This document shows, one piece after another, positions 16,883 to 25,977 of a stretch of DNA of 64,000 bases. Position numbers and translations under genes: made by a program. The notes beneath the pieces were generated by a model, which was not told where the DNA came from, ran no database searches, and saw only the letters and a list, made by a program, of their open reading frames with translations. Source of the DNA: Leptospiraceae bacterium (GTDB lineage Bacteria > Spirochaetota > Leptospiria > Leptospirales > Leptospiraceae). The first letter of the stretch is position 1; the number at the start of each line of letters is the position of its first letter. The stretch covers positions 372,001-436,000 of the forward strand of contig JABTUZ010000001.1 in assembly GCA_015075105.1 (NCBI GenBank), read 5' to 3'.

Positions 16883-18427
16883 ATGCCTTTTCGTTTTCTT
16901 TTAAATTTTTTTCAAAATAACTTTTATAGATATTATAAAAAGCACAATCCTCGGTTTTTATCTCACAGTTATCTTACGAAGCAAAAATTTTTGTCTTTTT
17001 ACAGGTGTGAGGTATCGGCTTGGATCGGAGTTCAGAACAATAACTTTAAGACGTACAATAATAGAAAATTCCATACAAGTTCTTCTGAATACCGCCAAAT
17101 TCGTAGAGTCTTGCAACAGCTTTATCCAGGCGGTAAAGAAGTGCGTTATGCGAAATCTATTGAGGAGTCCATTTTTGTTACGTCAAAATATCTCAAGAAA
17201 AGAATCCCTGTTTATTCTGCCAGTTTAGGGAAGGATGAACTTTTTTCTAACTTTGATTTGCTTATTCCTTCAAAAAATTCCGACTCTTGGAGTATTGTAT
17301 CGGTAAAATCTCAGGTTTCGTTTAAAAAAGAGAACTTAACAGAGCTTGCATACCAAAAACTCGTAGCAGAAAAGTTTGGACTCAATATAGAAGATGTTCT
17401 TCTATACACTATAAACTCAGATTATTTCTACAGAAAAAAAATTGAAGTCCATAAGATTTTTATAAAAAATTCTCTTATAAAAAAAATAGACGGAGAATTT
17501 CAAAATGCGATTGAAATATGCAATAAGTATTTTCAAACAATTCATTCAAAAACTTTACCACAAAATTTAGAGACATGCAAGACCCCGATAGGTTGCTCGA
17601 ATAAAGATATTTGCTTTCCTGATTTGAAAGATGGAAATGTATTTGATCTTAGAGAAGGAAAATCTCTCTCCAAAGAGCTTTATAAATCTGGGATCATATA
17701 CTTAAAAGATATACCTTCGGAGACAGAGCTGACGCACAAGCAATTGGTTCAAGTTCAATGTGAGAGAACAGGGAAAGAGCATATTAAAATAGAAAATATT
17801 GAGCGTTTTTGTAGAGATATAACTTATCCTTTGTATTTTTTAGATTTTGAAACAATAAATCCTGCAATTCCATTGTTTAAAAAAAGCAAACCTTTTCAAC
17901 ACATCCCCACCCAGTTTTCTTTGCACGTTAAACTTTCAAAAGAATCTCCACTTTTACACCATTCTTTTCTCTTGAGAAATAAAAAAGATCCGAGAAAGAA
18001 AATTTTAAAACATTTAGAAAAATTAATTTCTTCTACAGGGAAAATTATTGTGTACGATGCAGTGTTTGAGAGAAGATGCCTGAATGAAAGTGTGGAATTG
18101 TACCCTGAGTTTAAAGATTGGTGGGAGAAAGTTTCAAAAAATATAATAGATATTTCGCTTCCATTTAAGTCATTTCATTATTATAATCCGATTCAAAAAG
18201 GTCATGCTTCTTTGAAGGCAGTCCTGCCGGCTCTCACCGGTTTAGATTACAATAGTTTAGTTATCCACAATGGTGGAGAGGCAAATCAGGAATTTTATAA
18301 ATACCTTACGACTAAGATGAGTTGGTTAGAAAAAAAGAAACTTCGACAAAATATGGAAGAGTATTGTAAAATGGATACCTATGCGTTAGTTGAAATACTA
18401 AACTCTTTGGAGAAACTTTTGATTTGA
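16883..18427 (+). CDS. DUF2779 protein: Cas4-like nuclease plus DEDD exonuclease fold
   Basis: A 514-residue protein. Residues about 100-230 have a PD-(D/E)XK-like core: NFDLLIPSKNSDSWSIVSVKSQ, where Asp and the later Lys fit D...VK. A cysteine set follows (ETCKTPIGCSNKDICF), suggesting an iron-sulphur or zinc site as in Cas4. Residues 320-514 match DUF2779, with YFLDFETINPAIP (DxE), IIVYDAVFERRCL and EEYCKMDTYALVEIL forming the DEDD-type active site. It is likely a nucleic-acid exonuclease. No CRISPR or defence genes are nearby. The ATG at 16883 lacks a clear Shine-Dalgarno sequence. Confidence 0.72.
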   Translation: MPFRFLLNFFQNNFYRYYKKHNPRFLSHSYLTKQKFLSFYRCEVSAWIGVQNNNFKTYNNRKFHTSSSEYRQIRRVLQQLYPGGKEVRYAKSIEESIFVTSKYLKKRIPVYSASLGKDELFSNFDLLIPSKNSDSWSIVSVKSQVSFKKENLTELAYQKLVAEKFGLNIEDVLLYTINSDYFYRKKIEVHKIFIKNSLIKKIDGEFQNAIEICNKYFQTIHSKTLPQNLETCKTPIGCSNKDICFPDLKDGNVFDLREGKSLSKELYKSGIIYLKDIPSETELTHKQLVQVQCERTGKEHIKIENIERFCRDITYPLYFLDFETINPAIPLFKKSKPFQHIPTQFSLHVKLSKESPLLHHSFLLRNKKDPRKKILKHLEKLISSTGKIIVYDAVFERRCLNESVELYPEFKDWWEKVSKNIIDISLPFKSFHYYNPIQKGHASLKAVLPALTGLDYNSLVIHNGGEANQEFYKYLTTKMSWLEKKKLRQNMEEYCKMDTYALVEILNSLEKLLI

Positions 18428-18469
18428 TATCTTTCTTTAGGTTTTAAAAAGAGTATCGTTGAATAGATT

Positions 18470-18814
18470 CTACCCCGGCGGCCATTCAAAATTTCTTCCG
18501 GCAAGAAGGTGGTAGTGCAGATGAAATACTGTTTGCCCTGCTTCTGCACCGATATTGGTTACTATTCTATATCCTTTTTTGTCGAAACCTTTCTCTTTTG
18601 CAAATTTTGCAATTCTTACAGAAAACTTTCCTATGAGTGTTTCTTCTTTTTCTGTAAAATGCCCGAAAGACTCAATGTGCTTTTTGGGAATGAACAAGAT
18701 GTGATCGGGTGCAACCGGGTTTATATCTCGGAAGGCGATCATAAGCTCGTCTTCGTACAAAATAGTAGCCGTAATTTTTTTTTCTACGATTTTACAAAAT
18801 ATACATTCACTCAT
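18470..18814 (-). CDS. HIT-family (HinT-like) nucleotide hydrolase
   Basis: A 114-residue protein of the usual HinT length. CIFCKIV near the N-terminus, ALDI-like AFRDINPVAPDHILFIPKKH, and the histidine triad His98-x-His100-x-His102 in VFHLHYHLLAG are all present. Members hydrolyse AMP-lysine or aminoacyl-adenylate-type substrates. Its ATG overlaps the end of the ROK kinase gene by four bases, so both are read from one transcript. Confidence 0.92.
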   Translation of the reverse strand: MSECIFCKIVEKKITATILYEDELMIAFRDINPVAPDHILFIPKKHIESFGHFTEKEETLIGKFSVRIAKFAKEKGFDKKGYRIVTNIGAEAGQTVFHLHYHLLAGRNFEWPPG

Positions 18815-19713
18815 ATTTGTTCTCCTTTAAAGCAAAGTGATGCAGCGCCATAGGTACTGGATAGTCCGGATCCTGTTTCTATAGTAGTGTAGTCCAAAAA
18901 TACCGGAAAAACAATTTCTTTCACTCTTTCGATTAAATTTTCTCCAAACAAATCCCAAGATTTGGTAAGCCCACCGACTAAGATAATTTTTTTTGGATTC
19001 ACTGAATGGATTGTATTTCGCAAAAGCTCTGCAAGTACCATTGTCCCAAAGCTTAGAATTTCTACAGCAACCGGATCTTTTTTTCTCACTAATTCAAAAA
19101 AAGCTCTAGCAGATTCTATTTCACTTCCAGTTTTTTCCTTGTATCTACTTAGAAATCCCCTTGCACTAAAATAGCTTTCTGCGCATCCTCTTTGACCGCA
19201 TCCGCATAACGCACCATTGATAACTATTGTGCAATGACCGGACTCCATACCATTCCCTTTGTATCCATTAAAAATTTCACCTTTGTAAACCCATCCACAC
19301 CCGATTCCTGTCCCCAGTGTAAAGATTACCAGATTGTCGCAATTTTGTCCTTTTCCAAAATAGTATTCTCCCAAGGAAAAACAATTCGCATCGTTATTCA
19401 TGAATACAGGCAGATTGAATTTGTTTTGGATTGTAAAAGACAACATTACATTTTCCAAGTTGATAAGATTTGCAGATCTTAGAATGATTCCCTTGTCCAT
19501 GTCAATTGGGCCCGGAGTCCCAATTCCGATTTTTTCAAAGGATTCTTTTTTTTGAATGGAAGTGATCAATTGCAATAAAGATTCTAAAAATTCTGAGTTA
19601 GACCAATTTCTATTCGTGTCAATTTTTTCTTCCGCGTAAATTTTTCCTGATGAGTCGATGATACTTCCTCGGATACTTCCACCACCTATATCAATACCTA
19701 AAACTTTTTTCAT
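18811..19713 (-). CDS. ROK-family sugar kinase (glucokinase-like)
   Basis: A 300-residue protein with the ATP-binding loop [15 protein letters not shown], catalytic Asp108 in [25 protein letters not shown] (His160) and the zinc motif CGCGQRGC (Cys170, Cys172, Cys177), followed by the glycine-rich VGGLT segment. This is a complete ROK kinase; glucose is the most likely substrate but N-acetyl sugars are possible. The gene starts overlapping the ABC ATPase stop (ATGA) and ends overlapping the HIT gene, giving a four-gene operon with ABC components. Confidence 0.9.
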   Translation of the reverse strand: MKKVLGIDIGGGSIRGSIIDSSGKIYAEEKIDTNRNWSNSEFLESLLQLITSIQKKESFEKIGIGTPGPIDMDKGIILRSANLINLENVMLSFTIQNKFNLPVFMNNDANCFSLGEYYFGKGQNCDNLVIFTLGTGIGCGWVYKGEIFNGYKGNGMESGHCTIVINGALCGCGQRGCAESYFSARGFLSRYKEKTGSEIESARAFFELVRKKDPVAVEILSFGTMVLAELLRNTIHSVNPKKIILVGGLTKSWDLFGENLIERVKEIVFPVFLDYTTIETGSGLSSTYGAASLCFKGEQI

Positions 19714-20375
19714 TTAATTACTTTTGTAAACTGACCATCTCTCATCTCATAAATTGTTTTTGCGTCAAATGCTAATTTCATATCGTGCGTAACAAGTAGT
19801 ATCGTCAAGCCTTTCTGGTTATAATCTCGAAACAAGTTTCTGACAAGACCGCTATTTTCCGGATCCAAGTCTCCCGACGGCTCATCGGCAAAAAGAATTT
19901 CCGGATTATTAATGAGAGACCTTGCTATGGCTGCTTTTTGTATTTGCCCTCCTGAAAGTTTTCTTGGAAGTTTATCTGCAAATTTTGTCAGCTCAAGCAT
20001 ATACAGGAGATAGTCACATTTTTTTTCATATTCGGTTGAATCGTATTTTTTAGAAAAAAGCGTGGGTAAAAGTATATTTTCTCGAATAGTCAGGTTTGGG
20101 ATAAGCTCGCTAAATTGAAAGATTAGTCCAATCTCATTGGATCGGAATTTCAGGAGTTTTGAATTTGAGAATGTGGATAATTTTTCATTATTAAAAATTA
20201 CTTCTCCAGAGCTTGGTTTTAGCATTCCGGTCAATAGAGAAAGAAGTGTAGTTTTTCCTGAGCCGGAGGGACCTACAATCGCCACATAGTCCGATTCATT
20301 TACGTCAAAAGAAATAGAATTTACAACTGTATTTTTATCATAGCTTTTTGAAAGATTACTTACTCTGAAAATCAT
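19710..20375 (-). CDS. ABC transporter ATP-binding protein (LolD/MacB-like)
   Basis: A 221-residue ATPase with Walker [13 protein letters not shown]-loop [10 protein letters not shown], signature [15 protein letters not shown], Walker [14 protein letters not shown] and the H-loop VTHD. The SGDLDP extension and size place it with the LolD/MacB/FtsE class, which drives lipoprotein release or mechanotransmission rather than import. It overlaps the small permease gene upstream by four bases, so they are likely partners. Confidence 0.9.
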   Translation of the reverse strand: MIFRVSNLSKSYDKNTVVNSISFDVNESDYVAIVGPSGSGKTTLLSLLTGMLKPSSGEVIFNNEKLSTFSNSKLLKFRSNEIGLIFQFSELIPNLTIRENILLPTLFSKKYDSTEYEKKCDYLLYMLELTKFADKLPRKLSGGQIQKAAIARSLINNPEILFADEPSGDLDPENSGLVRNLFRDYNQKGLTILLVTHDMKLAFDAKTIYEMRDGQFTKVIK

Positions 20376-20896
20376 TTTTGTTTCCTGATAGATTCATAAG
20401 GGTCGATTGATGTAAAATAGAAAGACAACGGCAGTGAAACAGAAACACTTCCCAGAATTGAAAAAATCATAGTGCGTAAAAATGCGACCCCTAAGCTGAA
20501 AAAGTTAAAATCTGTATTCAGAAAAAATATTACAAGAAGAAAGAAACTGAAAAAATAGGAAAGAATAAAATAGAGTAATTCTTTGCAGAGTGTCAATAAA
20601 ATAATTCCAAGCCGATTTGTACCGATAGCGAGCATGATACCGGTATCTGATATAGAGTGGATGATTCTTGATCCGGATAGAAGCCCGGAAATTCCTATTG
20701 CAAAGAGTATGTTTGAATAGTACAAAGTTTTACTTATGTGCAAACTCGAATTTATATTGCCGACGAAATGCAAAGTTTCAAAATTTATGGTAATATAAAA
20801 AAATAGAGCCGTATTCAATAATATATTGAATACAAAAAAGAATTTTTCTCGGATAATTAGAGCGATTGAGAAGTATAGTACATTAAATTTACCCAT
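20372..20896 (-). CDS. Very small FtsX/MacB-like ABC permease
   Basis: A 174-residue protein with four hydrophobic helices (about 18-36, 58-76, 100-125, 130-155) and the C-terminal [12 protein letters not shown], which resembles the DPxExIR tail of FtsX-type permeases. The large periplasmic domain between helix 1 and 2 in MacB or LolC/E is almost absent, leaving about 20 residues. No second permease gene is adjacent. Partnership with the ATPase is inferred from the four-base overlap. Confidence 0.65.
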   Translation of the reverse strand: MGKFNVLYFSIALIIREKFFFVFNILLNTALFFYITINFETLHFVGNINSSLHISKTLYYSNILFAIGISGLLSGSRIIHSISDTGIMLAIGTNRLGIILLTLCKELLYFILSYFFSFFLLVIFFLNTDFNFFSLGVAFLRTMIFSILGSVSVSLPLSFYFTSIDPYESIRKQK

Positions 20897-21085
20897 TCTA
20901 TTTTCATTATCGGTTTATGGAAAGTTAAGAGTTAGCGTGCTTAATAAAAACTGAAAACCCTTTTTTTTCTCTGAATAATCCCTATAAACCCCAAAGAAAA
21001 TTATAAGAATTGCTTTTTAATGGGGGGTTTTATTGCATATTAGAAAAAAAAATTTAAAAATAGCCGATAATATTTAAAAGGTGTT

Positions 21086-22639
21086 ATGATTTTTTTTGTA
21101 ATTATTGCGGTTGCTGTTATTTTACTTTTTGCTGCATTTTTTTTATTTTTTGAGTCTAAAAAAGATATTACAGAAAAGGCATTGGCTCTTGCTGCCATCG
21201 GGAATTTTCTTGATGCGAGAGCAATGGTAAGAGATCATTTAGAAAGTTCACCCGGAAGCGTAAAATCTTTGTATGTAATGGCGAAGATTTATTCTATGGA
21301 AGGGGATTATTTGAGTGAGGCAAGTTATTTAGAAAAAATTAAGAAAATCGGACGATACGAAAAAGAATTTCCTGAGATCACGATATGCAATAGAATTGCG
21401 GATATTTATTATAATCTCGATATGTTCGAAGAGGCTTTTTTTTATTATTTGGATAGCCTGCAAGCAGATCCGACAGATCCAGAAGCGTTGATTCGATTGG
21501 GATTTATGGCATTAGGTCAAAAAGATTTTCAGATAGCGGATGTATTTTTAAAAAAATTAAATTCTTCTTCAACTCAAATTCCTTCTTACTTTATTGCCAA
21601 AGGAATAATCAAAGCCAATCAAGGTAGGGAGGGAGTTTTTCAGGATTTTGAAAGAGCATACCAGTTGGATCGGACTTCTACTGTATCAGGTTTTTTGTTT
21701 GCAGTGAGTGCTGCAAAGGAAGGAAAAAATGACACAGCAATCGAGGTCGCAAACAAGGTTGTAGAAAATATTGAAGATGAGTTTATTCGCTATACCTTGT
21801 TTCAATTTATTATGACTCAATTTTTTCTGAAAGAAGATTATTCTTCGGCAGCAAAACATGCAAGACTTTGTGTAGAAATAGCAAAGCTCAATGGTTGGAA
21901 ACACGAGACTACTGATTCTAACTTTTATTTAGCTATGTCTTTAATTGCACAAAATAAAATGGATGAGGCTTCCGATCCTTTAATAGATGCAGAGTCTGAT
22001 AGAATGGACGATACGGAAATTATAGAGCTTGCAAATTATAAATACAAAGTAGAAAATGGAGATATTAATCTTTGGGAATTTGGGACAGACGGTTACGATT
22101 TAAAAAAGGAAATTCAAGGAGCTTTCGATAAAAATTTTTCAAACGAAAGATACTACGAACTTTCCGGCTTGAGGTCACAAGATACTTTTAATATTCGAGG
22201 TATCGTAAACGAAGAAGGAAAAAAAATCACAAATCAGATAGGTTTAATCGGTGTAGATAAACTAACCAGATTCAATTCGTTAAAAGGTACTGCGTTTAAA
22301 AATACTTGCGTAAGAATTATTATGGCTTTAAATTATAGGGTGAGCCGAGAGATTCCGTATTTAGAAAATGATGGTGCAAACTATATTGGGTCAAATATTT
22401 CTGATCGAGATTTGAAGGCTCTATTTAGAATCAGAAAATGGAGAAATGTAAAAATATCAGACGTTTTTTTAAGAGACCTTTTAAGTGCAGTAAATGATCT
22501 AAGCGTCGAGAAAGGATTTATCATTGGTTCTGCAGAATTAACTCCGGGTGCAAAAAAAGTATTTTCTTCAAACCCCGATCAAATAGTCATCGTGAATGGG
22601 AAGGAATTGGACGATATTCTTGAAAAAGCTCTACGTTAG
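21086..22639 (+). CDS. Membrane-anchored TPR protein with Mrr-like C-terminal domain
   Basis: A 517-residue protein. Residues 1-22 form one membrane helix, residues about 30-310 form TPR-like helical repeats (NRIADIYYNLDMFEEAFFYYLDSLQADP). Residues about 395-517 resemble the Mrr restriction-endonuclease fold: GTAFKNTCVRIIMALNYRV, then ENDGANYI, RIRKW, FIIGSAELTPGAKKVF and IVIVNGKELDDIL. The Mrr catalytic QxK reads RIRK and the preceding Asp is in DGANYI, so catalysis may be lost. The role is unknown. It is divergent from the ABC genes and its end overlaps the next gene. Confidence 0.6.
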   Translation: MIFFVIIAVAVILLFAAFFLFFESKKDITEKALALAAIGNFLDARAMVRDHLESSPGSVKSLYVMAKIYSMEGDYLSEASYLEKIKKIGRYEKEFPEITICNRIADIYYNLDMFEEAFFYYLDSLQADPTDPEALIRLGFMALGQKDFQIADVFLKKLNSSSTQIPSYFIAKGIIKANQGREGVFQDFERAYQLDRTSTVSGFLFAVSAAKEGKNDTAIEVANKVVENIEDEFIRYTLFQFIMTQFFLKEDYSSAAKHARLCVEIAKLNGWKHETTDSNFYLAMSLIAQNKMDEASDPLIDAESDRMDDTEIIELANYKYKVENGDINLWEFGTDGYDLKKEIQGAFDKNFSNERYYELSGLRSQDTFNIRGIVNEEGKKITNQIGLIGVDKLTRFNSLKGTAFKNTCVRIIMALNYRVSREIPYLENDGANYIGSNISDRDLKALFRIRKWRNVKISDVFLRDLLSAVNDLSVEKGFIIGSAELTPGAKKVFSSNPDQIVIVNGKELDDILEKALR

Positions 22640-23183
22640 TATTTTTTCTGTAACAATTCTTTTTTGTTCTTCGATAAAAAATATTCGTGTAACTCAAACC
22701 GATAAAAATTTTTTTAAAATCCCGGTGAAAGTTTCCAGAGTGTATATCATTGAAAAAAATCCACCAAAAAATTCTAGTGAAGAAATCCGGAGGATAATAG
22801 ATGAATTAGTGAATTCAACAATCAAGAAAGACATATCGATATTGCCGAGCTTTGTTTATAAAGAGAAAGGGATTTACTTGGATTTAAAAGGTTTGTGGAC
22901 TTACGATGAATTGGTAAAAGAAGTAGAAAGAGAGGATTCTTATTTTTCGATATTTTTTTTTGATACTGAAAAATTAAAAAAGCACAAAAAGTCAGATGAG
23001 GTGCAAACCGTAAGAGACTTACTTCTTATTTCCAAAGGATTAGAATTGGATCTATTTTTTGAATCTTCAAACTCTTGTGAAGTAAAAGTTCGATTTTCTT
23101 CTCCGAACAAATTAGAAAGAGAACTAAATAATCCTTATTTTATTTTTGAAAATGGAAAGTGGTATGTATTTCGATTGTTTTGA
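22620..23183 (+). CDS. Putative lipoprotein, function unknown
   Basis: I favour the TTG at 22620, which gives MKKLYVSIFSVTILFC and then SSIKN, a proper lipoprotein signal with Cys16. An ATG at 22596 in the same frame would add eight residues before the lysines and weaken the signal. The mature protein is about 170 residues, Lys/Glu rich, with alternating strands, and no family was recognised. Its start lies inside the end of the TPR/Mrr-like gene, so they are translationally coupled and may work together at the membrane. Confidence 0.6.
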   Translation: MKKLYVSIFSVTILFCSSIKNIRVTQTDKNFFKIPVKVSRVYIIEKNPPKNSSEEIRRIIDELVNSTIKKDISILPSFVYKEKGIYLDLKGLWTYDELVKEVEREDSYFSIFFFDTEKLKKHKKSDEVQTVRDLLLISKGLELDLFFESSNSCEVKVRFSSPNKLERELNNPYFIFENGKWYVFRLF

Positions 23184-23206
23184 TATAAAAAGTTGTAATC
23201 CTATTT

Positions 23207-23878
23207 TCAATTTTTATTTTCTGGAGCAACCGGGTTTAGCATCTGAGTTTTCTTTTCGGACTCTATTTCCCAGCCGTAGTCTGTACCCATAGAAATTATT
23301 TTTCCGCAATTATACTCATCGAATTTATTTTTTTTGCAAATAGAATAGAATTTCTCTTCTGAGCATTTTTCTACTCTTCTATCGTAAGCATCTTTAGATT
23401 CTTTTCCAGATTGAAGGAGTTTCATGCATTGAAACATTTCTGACATTCCTTCACTATAAATTTTTTTAACTTCACTTAAGTTTGAATTTTGATTTTTTTG
23501 AAAATATTTCCACTCCCATTGAAGAAAGATATGGGCTTGGATTATATCATCTAAGTACTTTACCGACAGATTATTTTTTTTGAATAATTCTTCTCTTTCT
23601 TTAACCCTGCAATCTATGATTTTTTTATCTCGGATTTCTTTTTTTTCGGAAGATTCGGAAAATTTTAGAGAACAGTTTCTTTGGAGTTCGTCCAAGTCTA
23701 TTCCAATTTTTTCCAAAGAGCTGATTGATAGTTTAAACTCGGTGCTGATTTTTTGAATTTTTTCCTCCATCTCTAAAATTTTTGGGTCTTTTTCTTTCTT
23801 ATTACAATTCAAGATTGTCAAACTAAGAAGGAGGATGGGTATTGCTAAAAAAGAGTAGGAGGAGAAAACTTTCTTCAT
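23207..23878 (-). CDS. Putative lipoprotein, helical, function unknown
   Basis: A 223-residue protein with a signal segment and lipobox (LLLSLTILNC, then NKKEKD; Cys25). The mature part is highly charged, predicted helical, with several cysteines (for example NCSLKF, FQCMKLL, VEKCSEEKFYSICKK, EYNCGK) that could pair in the periplasm. No family was recognised. The ATG overlaps the stop of the DinB-like gene by four bases. Confidence 0.62.
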   Translation of the reverse strand: MKKVFSSYSFLAIPILLLSLTILNCNKKEKDPKILEMEEKIQKISTEFKLSISSLEKIGIDLDELQRNCSLKFSESSEKKEIRDKKIIDCRVKEREELFKKNNLSVKYLDDIIQAHIFLQWEWKYFQKNQNSNLSEVKKIYSEGMSEMFQCMKLLQSGKESKDAYDRRVEKCSEEKFYSICKKNKFDEYNCGKIISMGTDYGWEIESEKKTQMLNPVAPENKN

Positions 23879-24369
23879 CTATTTGTCCTGCTGTAAATTT
23901 CTTTGATTGGCTTTCCCATTCTTTCTCTTTTACCGTAGATAAATTTTAAATGATCATCTAAGTGGGAAGAGCAAAAATCAACAATTTTTTTTAGAGGTTG
24001 GGGCCCTTTTACAGAATGGATTCCTGTCTTCTCAAAATCAGATTCGCTTAGTCTATCTAGTATATAAACTGTAGATTTTCTGTTTAGGTCAAATAAAATA
24101 GCAGATTCTCCTGCAGACTGCTCGCTGTAGTATAATTTTTTTGCCCACTCAGATTCGTCTGCTTTGATTAGCGCAGGCTCTTTTTCTGTTATGATTCTTT
24201 TTATTCTTTCGGAAAATAGTAAATCTGTATCTGTAATATGAATGACTACTTGATTCGTATTCCAGTCACCCGGCCCCGGTGTTTTTAAAAAATCTTCGCT
24301 CGATAGTCCCGATATGGAATAACTAAGAAGCCCAATTCCTTTTCTATAATTTTCTATAAGTTCTTTCAT
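23875..24369 (-). CDS. DinB-like four-helix protein
   Basis: The preferred start is the ATG at 24367-24369 (MKELIENYRKG), preceded by AAGGA at a good distance; the frame stays open for 29 further codons upstream. The 164-residue protein has the DinB/YfiT pattern: GDWNTNQVVIHITDTDLLFSERI near residue 40, and a C-terminal HLDDHLKFIYG. The His residues (HITD and HLDDH) fit the metal-binding triad of this superfamily, which includes thiol S-transferases. The substrate is unknown. It is coupled to the lipoprotein gene downstream. Confidence 0.72.
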   Translation of the reverse strand: MKELIENYRKGIGLLSYSISGLSSEDFLKTPGPGDWNTNQVVIHITDTDLLFSERIKRIITEKEPALIKADESEWAKKLYYSEQSAGESAILFDLNRKSTVYILDRLSESDFEKTGIHSVKGPQPLKKIVDFCSSHLDDHLKFIYGKRERMGKPIKEIYSRTNR

Positions 24370-24558
24370 TTTGTATTTCCTTAAAATAAATAGAATTCGT
24401 AAACAGTCGATTGAAGTAATAGCAAGTAGAAAATTCTTTTTTCTTTTTACAATCACTTTTTTATAATTTTATTTACCATAGTTAGACTAATAGAAAATAA
24501 GAAAAAATAAAGAAAAAATTGAAAAATTGAATTTCCAAATTGAGTAAGATTTAACTTA

Positions 24559-25977
24559 TTGAAAGATATGAACGTTCAATTTAAAGCACTCGATTATACT
24601 AAAGATGATGACTTTGAAGAAGCCGAGTATGAGTTTCATGGCGACAAAGATACCGGTTGGGAAATTAAAAGAAATGGTAAACTCTATTTGCAACTCGGCA
24701 AAGGCTATGAAGTTTTAAAAACAAAATATTGTGGTGTATGCTCTACAGATTTAGATAGAAGATTTTTACCTTTCCCGCTTCCTCAAGTAACGGGACACGA
24801 GGTAGTAACTGAAAGTTTAGACGGTAAAGAAAAATTTGTAGTAGAGATAAACGATACAGGTATAGCAAGAGGAGACTTAGACTTAGATAGTTTTTGTATT
24901 GCAGGAATTCCGACTCATAGTCCTACAAGAATGGTTTTAGGAATAGACAGACTCCCCGGTGGGTTTGGAAAATATATACTCGCTCCAAAAAATGCGATCG
25001 TCCCCTTTTCTAAAATTTCTTCTGAAGAGGCAGTTTTAATCGAGCCGTTTGCAGCGGCTCTTCAAGCAGTTACTTCTTCTCCTCCAAGGAGTGGGGATAG
25101 TGTAGCTGTGCTTGGTCCAAGAAGGCTTGGTGGGCTTTTGCTATTAGCACTACAGGCTTATAGAAAAAGCTCTAAAATTGATTTTTCTATTTCTGCAATA
25201 GTCAGGCACGATCACTTAGTTGACTTAGCCAAAAATCTTGGTGCAGACGAAATTGTAGATTTAAGAAAAATTCATCCGGAAGTTATTAGAGAAAAATTTG
25301 ATATAGTCTATGACACTACAAGCACTCCTTCCGGCTTTGAGTTTGCAATTCAATTAGCAAAAAGAGAAGTCCATCTGAAATCAACAAACGGTCAGGAAGT
25401 TCTGGGCTTAAAAAAACTAACAGAGATGGTGGTAGATGAAATATCTATATTGCCATACTCAATAGAAAATTTAAAGTTCAAGTGGGAGAATGAGAAAAAG
25501 GAAAACTCTAAAATCTATATTTCTCCAAACGTAAAAATAGACTCGTTACCTCAAGGCTATACAGAATATAGACTTTCTTTTGAAGAGGCGGTTAAAGTTT
25601 TGCATTCTCCCGAATTTTCTGGAAGGCTTCCCAGATTTGACTTGGCGATTGCATCGAATACCGATGAAATTGATAAAATTTTAAGACCGAGTAAAGAAGA
25701 CGAAAATTCTATTTTAAGACCGAGGGGAGCGATTCTTTTTCAAGGAGAGCCAAAAGACAATTCATTGCTAAAATTTCTCTCTTATGGAAAAAGTTTACGA
25801 TCTTCCAGATGCGGTGACTTTCACCTTTCCGTGAAACTATTGGAAGAAAACCCGGATATAGCAAAAAAACTTTCAAAAACCATGATCACCCATAAATTTT
25901 CTCCACGTGAATTAAAAAAGGCTTTTCTTGTGGCAAGAGACCCTTCCTCCGTAAAAGTTGTAATTCGACATGATTAA
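24559..25977 (+). CDS. Medium-chain zinc-type dehydrogenase, unusual
   Basis: A 472-residue protein of the MDR alcohol-dehydrogenase superfamily. Visible are KTKYCGVCSTDLD with the catalytic zinc Cys, TGHEVV, EPFAAALQAV and a Rossmann segment VAVLGPRRLGGLLLLALQAY, then ADEIVDLRKI. The four-cysteine structural-zinc lobe is missing. About 100 residues beyond the usual length are added in the C-terminal half (from about 300 on). A TTG at 24559 or ATG at 24568 is the start. The last eight bases overlap the SAHH-like gene, so the two proteins are made together. Confidence 0.75.
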   Translation: MKDMNVQFKALDYTKDDDFEEAEYEFHGDKDTGWEIKRNGKLYLQLGKGYEVLKTKYCGVCSTDLDRRFLPFPLPQVTGHEVVTESLDGKEKFVVEINDTGIARGDLDLDSFCIAGIPTHSPTRMVLGIDRLPGGFGKYILAPKNAIVPFSKISSEEAVLIEPFAAALQAVTSSPPRSGDSVAVLGPRRLGGLLLLALQAYRKSSKIDFSISAIVRHDHLVDLAKNLGADEIVDLRKIHPEVIREKFDIVYDTTSTPSGFEFAIQLAKREVHLKSTNGQEVLGLKKLTEMVVDEISILPYSIENLKFKWENEKKENSKIYISPNVKIDSLPQGYTEYRLSFEEAVKVLHSPEFSGRLPRFDLAIASNTDEIDKILRPSKEDENSILRPRGAILFQGEPKDNSLLKFLSYGKSLRSSRCGDFHLSVKLLEENPDIAKKLSKTMITHKFSPRELKKAFLVARDPSSVKVVIRHD

